A stretch of DNA of 7,193 bases. Origin: Candidatus Sericytochromatia bacterium. GTDB lineage: Bacteria > Cyanobacteriota > Sericytochromatia > JACMPN01. Of the stretch, positions 6,018-7,193 are shown piece by piece. The stretch covers positions 1 through 7,193 of the forward strand of contig JACMPN010000172.1 in assembly GCA_014377495.1 (NCBI GenBank). Reading direction: 5' to 3'. The translations under genes were made by a program, and so were the position numbers. Every line of letters begins with the position of its first letter. Within the stretch, counting starts at the first letter, position 1. The notes under the pieces were generated by a model. The model searched no databases. It saw only the letters and a list, made by a program, of their open reading frames with translations, and was not told where the DNA came from.

Positions 6018-6021
6018 CCGA

Positions 6022-6681
6022 ATGCAACTGTTCATCGATACAGCGAACCTCGACGAGATCCGGACTGCCGCCAGCTGGGGCGTGATTGCCGGTGTCACGA
6101 CGAATCCGACGCTCATCGCCAAAGAGGGCCGCGATTTCCAAGCCGTCATTCACGAAATCTGTCAGTTGATCGACGGGCCTATCAGTGCCGAAGTGATCGC
6201 CCAAGATGCTCCCGGCATGATCGACGAGGGCCGCCGTTATGCCGCATGGGATCCCCACGTAGTCGTCAAAGTGCCAATGACCGAGGAAGGCATCAAGGCG
6301 ACCAAGGCCTTGAGCAGCGAAGGCATCCGCACCAACGTCACCTTGTGCTTTTCGGCCAATCAAGCCCTACTGGCGGCGCTGGCCGGAGCGACCTATATCA
6401 GCCCCTTCGTCGGACGGGTCGACGACACGGGTGGCGACGGCATGGCCCTGATCAGTGAGATCCGGGAGATCTACGACAATTACGTGATGACCACCCAGAT
6501 CCTCACGGCCAGTGTCCGCAGTCCCAACCACGTGACGATGGCTGCCAAGATGGGCTCCGACGTCGCCACCTGCCCTTTCAAGATCCTGCAGCAGATGTTC
6601 CGCCATCCGCTCACCGACCGGGGCCTGGAGCAGTTCCTCGCCGATTGGGCGAGCGTCCCGGTGCTGAGCGGACGTGCGTAG
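6022..6681 (+). CDS. tal: transaldolase, small TalC/MipB-type
   Basis: A 219-residue class I aldolase-fold enzyme, the usual length for the short transaldolase/fructose-6-phosphate aldolase family. It moves a dihydroxyacetone unit from sedoheptulose 7-phosphate to glyceraldehyde 3-phosphate in the non-oxidative pentose phosphate pathway, in the cytoplasm. Seen in the sequence: Asp6 (FIDTAN), the GVTTNP motif at 24-29, Lys83 in VVKVPMT as Schiff-base lysine, TNVTLCFS at 104-111, YISPFVGR at 125-132, and the closing QMFRHPLTDRGLEQFLADW. Glu57 and Phe129 are the residues expected in true transaldolases; E. coli FsaA has Gln59 and Tyr131 there. Transaldolase activity is therefore more likely than fructose-6-phosphate aldolase. 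It is the first gene of a rightward pair; its stop overlaps the next gene's GTG by 8 bp. Confidence 0.95.
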   Translation: MQLFIDTANLDEIRTAASWGVIAGVTTNPTLIAKEGRDFQAVIHEICQLIDGPISAEVIAQDAPGMIDEGRRYAAWDPHVVVKVPMTEEGIKATKALSSEGIRTNVTLCFSANQALLAALAGATYISPFVGRVDDTGGDGMALISEIREIYDNYVMTTQILTASVRSPNHVTMAAKMGSDVATCPFKILQQMFRHPLTDRGLEQFLADWASVPVLSGRA

Positions 6682-7105
6682 TCACCGGCGGCTGTCGCTC
6701 GCCGTCATCTTCACCTGTGTCGGCCTCGCAGGTTGCGACGTCATGCTCGGTGGCGAAGAGAGTGCCAGTGTCAAACAGCTGAAGAAGGACAAAAGCGAGC
6801 TTTCGCTGCAGGTCGAACGGTTGACGCGGGAAAACGGCGCCATGCGGGATGAGACGTCCGTGCAGAAGGTGATGATCGGTCTGTATTCTCTCCGTTTTGC
6901 GACGGAGCGATATGCGGCGGGGCATCATGGCAGTTTTCCCGAGGCCAACAGTCTGACCGAACTGCAGGGCATCGTCGCCAAGAACCTGCCAGGAACCTTT
7001 CAGTTGGATACGGCATTCCTGGAGACGATTCGGTCTTCGGAAAAAGGGTACATTTTCATCGCGAACGTGCGTGGTCAGAAGATCGTCGTCAGTAACCTGA
7101 TCTAG
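6674..7105 (+). CDS. small lipoprotein with coiled coil and pseudopilin-like tail
   Basis: A 143-residue protein with a GTG start overlapping the end of the transaldolase gene by 8 bp, so translation is probably coupled. No strong ribosome site is present. The GTG is preferred because the next Met (residue 24) would remove the signal. Residues 1-20 are a lipoprotein signal (basic RSHRR, then a hydrophobic stretch) ending in LAGC, with Cys21 the predicted lipid anchor. Asp at +2 would favour inner-membrane retention by E. coli rules, which may not apply here. Residues 32-60 are a charged heptad-like helix, likely coiled coil. Residues 66-105 (Y-x-x-R-F-A-T-E-R-Y-A-A-G-H-H-G-S-F-P, then SLTEL) resemble the region after the N-helix in type II pseudopilins, where Y-----G-YP is common. 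The C-terminus reads as beta strands. No function is known; the operon partner gives no obvious clue. Confidence 0.85.
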   Translation: MRSHRRLSLAVIFTCVGLAGCDVMLGGEESASVKQLKKDKSELSLQVERLTRENGAMRDETSVQKVMIGLYSLRFATERYAAGHHGSFPEANSLTELQGIVAKNLPGTFQLDTAFLETIRSSEKGYIFIANVRGQKIVVSNLI

Positions 7106-7116
7106 AACGCCAAACG

Positions 7117-7138
7117 GGAGGAGAACCCCTCCACTTTT
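7117..7138 (+). terminator. possible weak terminator after the lipoprotein gene
   Basis: GGAGG (7117-7121) pairs with CCTCC (7128-7132) over a 6-nt loop, followed by ACTTTT (7133-7138). The stem starts 11 bases after the stop codon. A competing stem uses CCCC at 7126-7129 with the G-run at 7144-7148, and another GC hairpin (GGGGG 7160-7164 with CCCCC 7174-7178) follows without a T-tract. Several overlapping GC hairpins suggest a termination region, but none is classic. Confidence 0.4.
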
Positions 7139-7193
7139 GGGAAGGGGGTGGTGCCGTGTGGGGGTCGGTGTAGCCCCCCGATTGGGCCAACCC

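Larger units (their letters stand above)
5589..6021. other. 433-bp divergent intergenic region, repeat-rich regulatory DNA
   Basis: It separates the leftward FapA gene from the rightward transaldolase gene. Next to FapA (5589-5640) it is markedly AT-rich compared with the rest of the window, typical of promoter or leader DNA. The middle and right parts are GC-rich and contain several short repeats: CCGGTCAG at 5707, 5913 and 5924, CGGTCGCCG at 5717 and 5881, and an 11-bp inverted repeat. No conserved protein is encoded in any frame. A 17-codon ORF (5843-5893) is the only short frame with its own ribosome site. Confidence 0.75.

Noticed and set aside
5862..6458. Plus-strand frame of 198 codons overlapping the transaldolase start
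   Set aside because: Arg- and Ser-rich out-of-frame shadow of the transaldolase gene, which has the strong ribosome site and all family motifs.

Overview
The window is GC-rich bacterial chromosomal DNA, dense with genes apart from one 433-bp divergent intergenic region. Shine-Dalgarno sites, a lipobox lipoprotein, a FapA/DUF342 protein and a GspE N-terminal (MshEN-like) domain point to a diderm-type bacterium with envelope or pilus-type machinery. There is no rRNA or other phylogenetic marker. From memory, long tandem 'NG-T-I-D--HRVIEVD--G-IVWQYG' propellers combined with MshEN domains recall non-photosynthetic cyanobacterial relatives (Sericytochromatia-like) or other deep-branching environmental lineages. 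That placement is a low-confidence inference. I see no mobile element, CRISPR array, tRNA or rRNA.

Layout. Positions 1-122 hold a GC-rich hairpin, a probable terminator, and possibly the first codons of another minus-strand gene at the edge. The minus strand from 5588 down to 123 carries two genes read in the same direction. The first (5588-3939) is a 549-residue FapA/DUF342 protein. After a 129-bp gap comes a 1228-residue multidomain protein (3809-123). It has an N-terminal beta-propeller, a GspE-N/MshEN-like domain, a Pro-rich linker and twelve tandem propeller repeats that fall into two groups of six. Positions 5589-6021 are a divergent regulatory region. It contains a perfect TATAAT facing fapA, repeated CCGGTCAG / CGGTCGCCG words (two of them as 11-bp-spaced tandem half-sites), and an 11-bp perfect inverted repeat 123 bp apart. 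The plus strand from 6022 carries a small (TalC/MipB-type) transaldolase, whose stop codon overlaps a GTG-initiated 143-residue lipoprotein with a coiled coil and a pseudopilin-like tail. A GC-rich hairpin region follows to the right edge.

How the genes may work together. The transaldolase serves the non-oxidative pentose phosphate pathway. The other three proteins look structural or regulatory: FapA-family beta-helix/coiled-coil proteins and MshEN domains are both associated with envelope, flagellum or type IV pilus assembly, and MshEN domains often bind c-di-GMP. The main oddity is the MshEN-propeller protein: it has no signal peptide, so it appears to be a large cytoplasmic scaffold carrying three propellers and a nucleotide-sensor-type domain, encoded directly downstream of FapA. 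That pairing is the best candidate here for an uncharacterised system.
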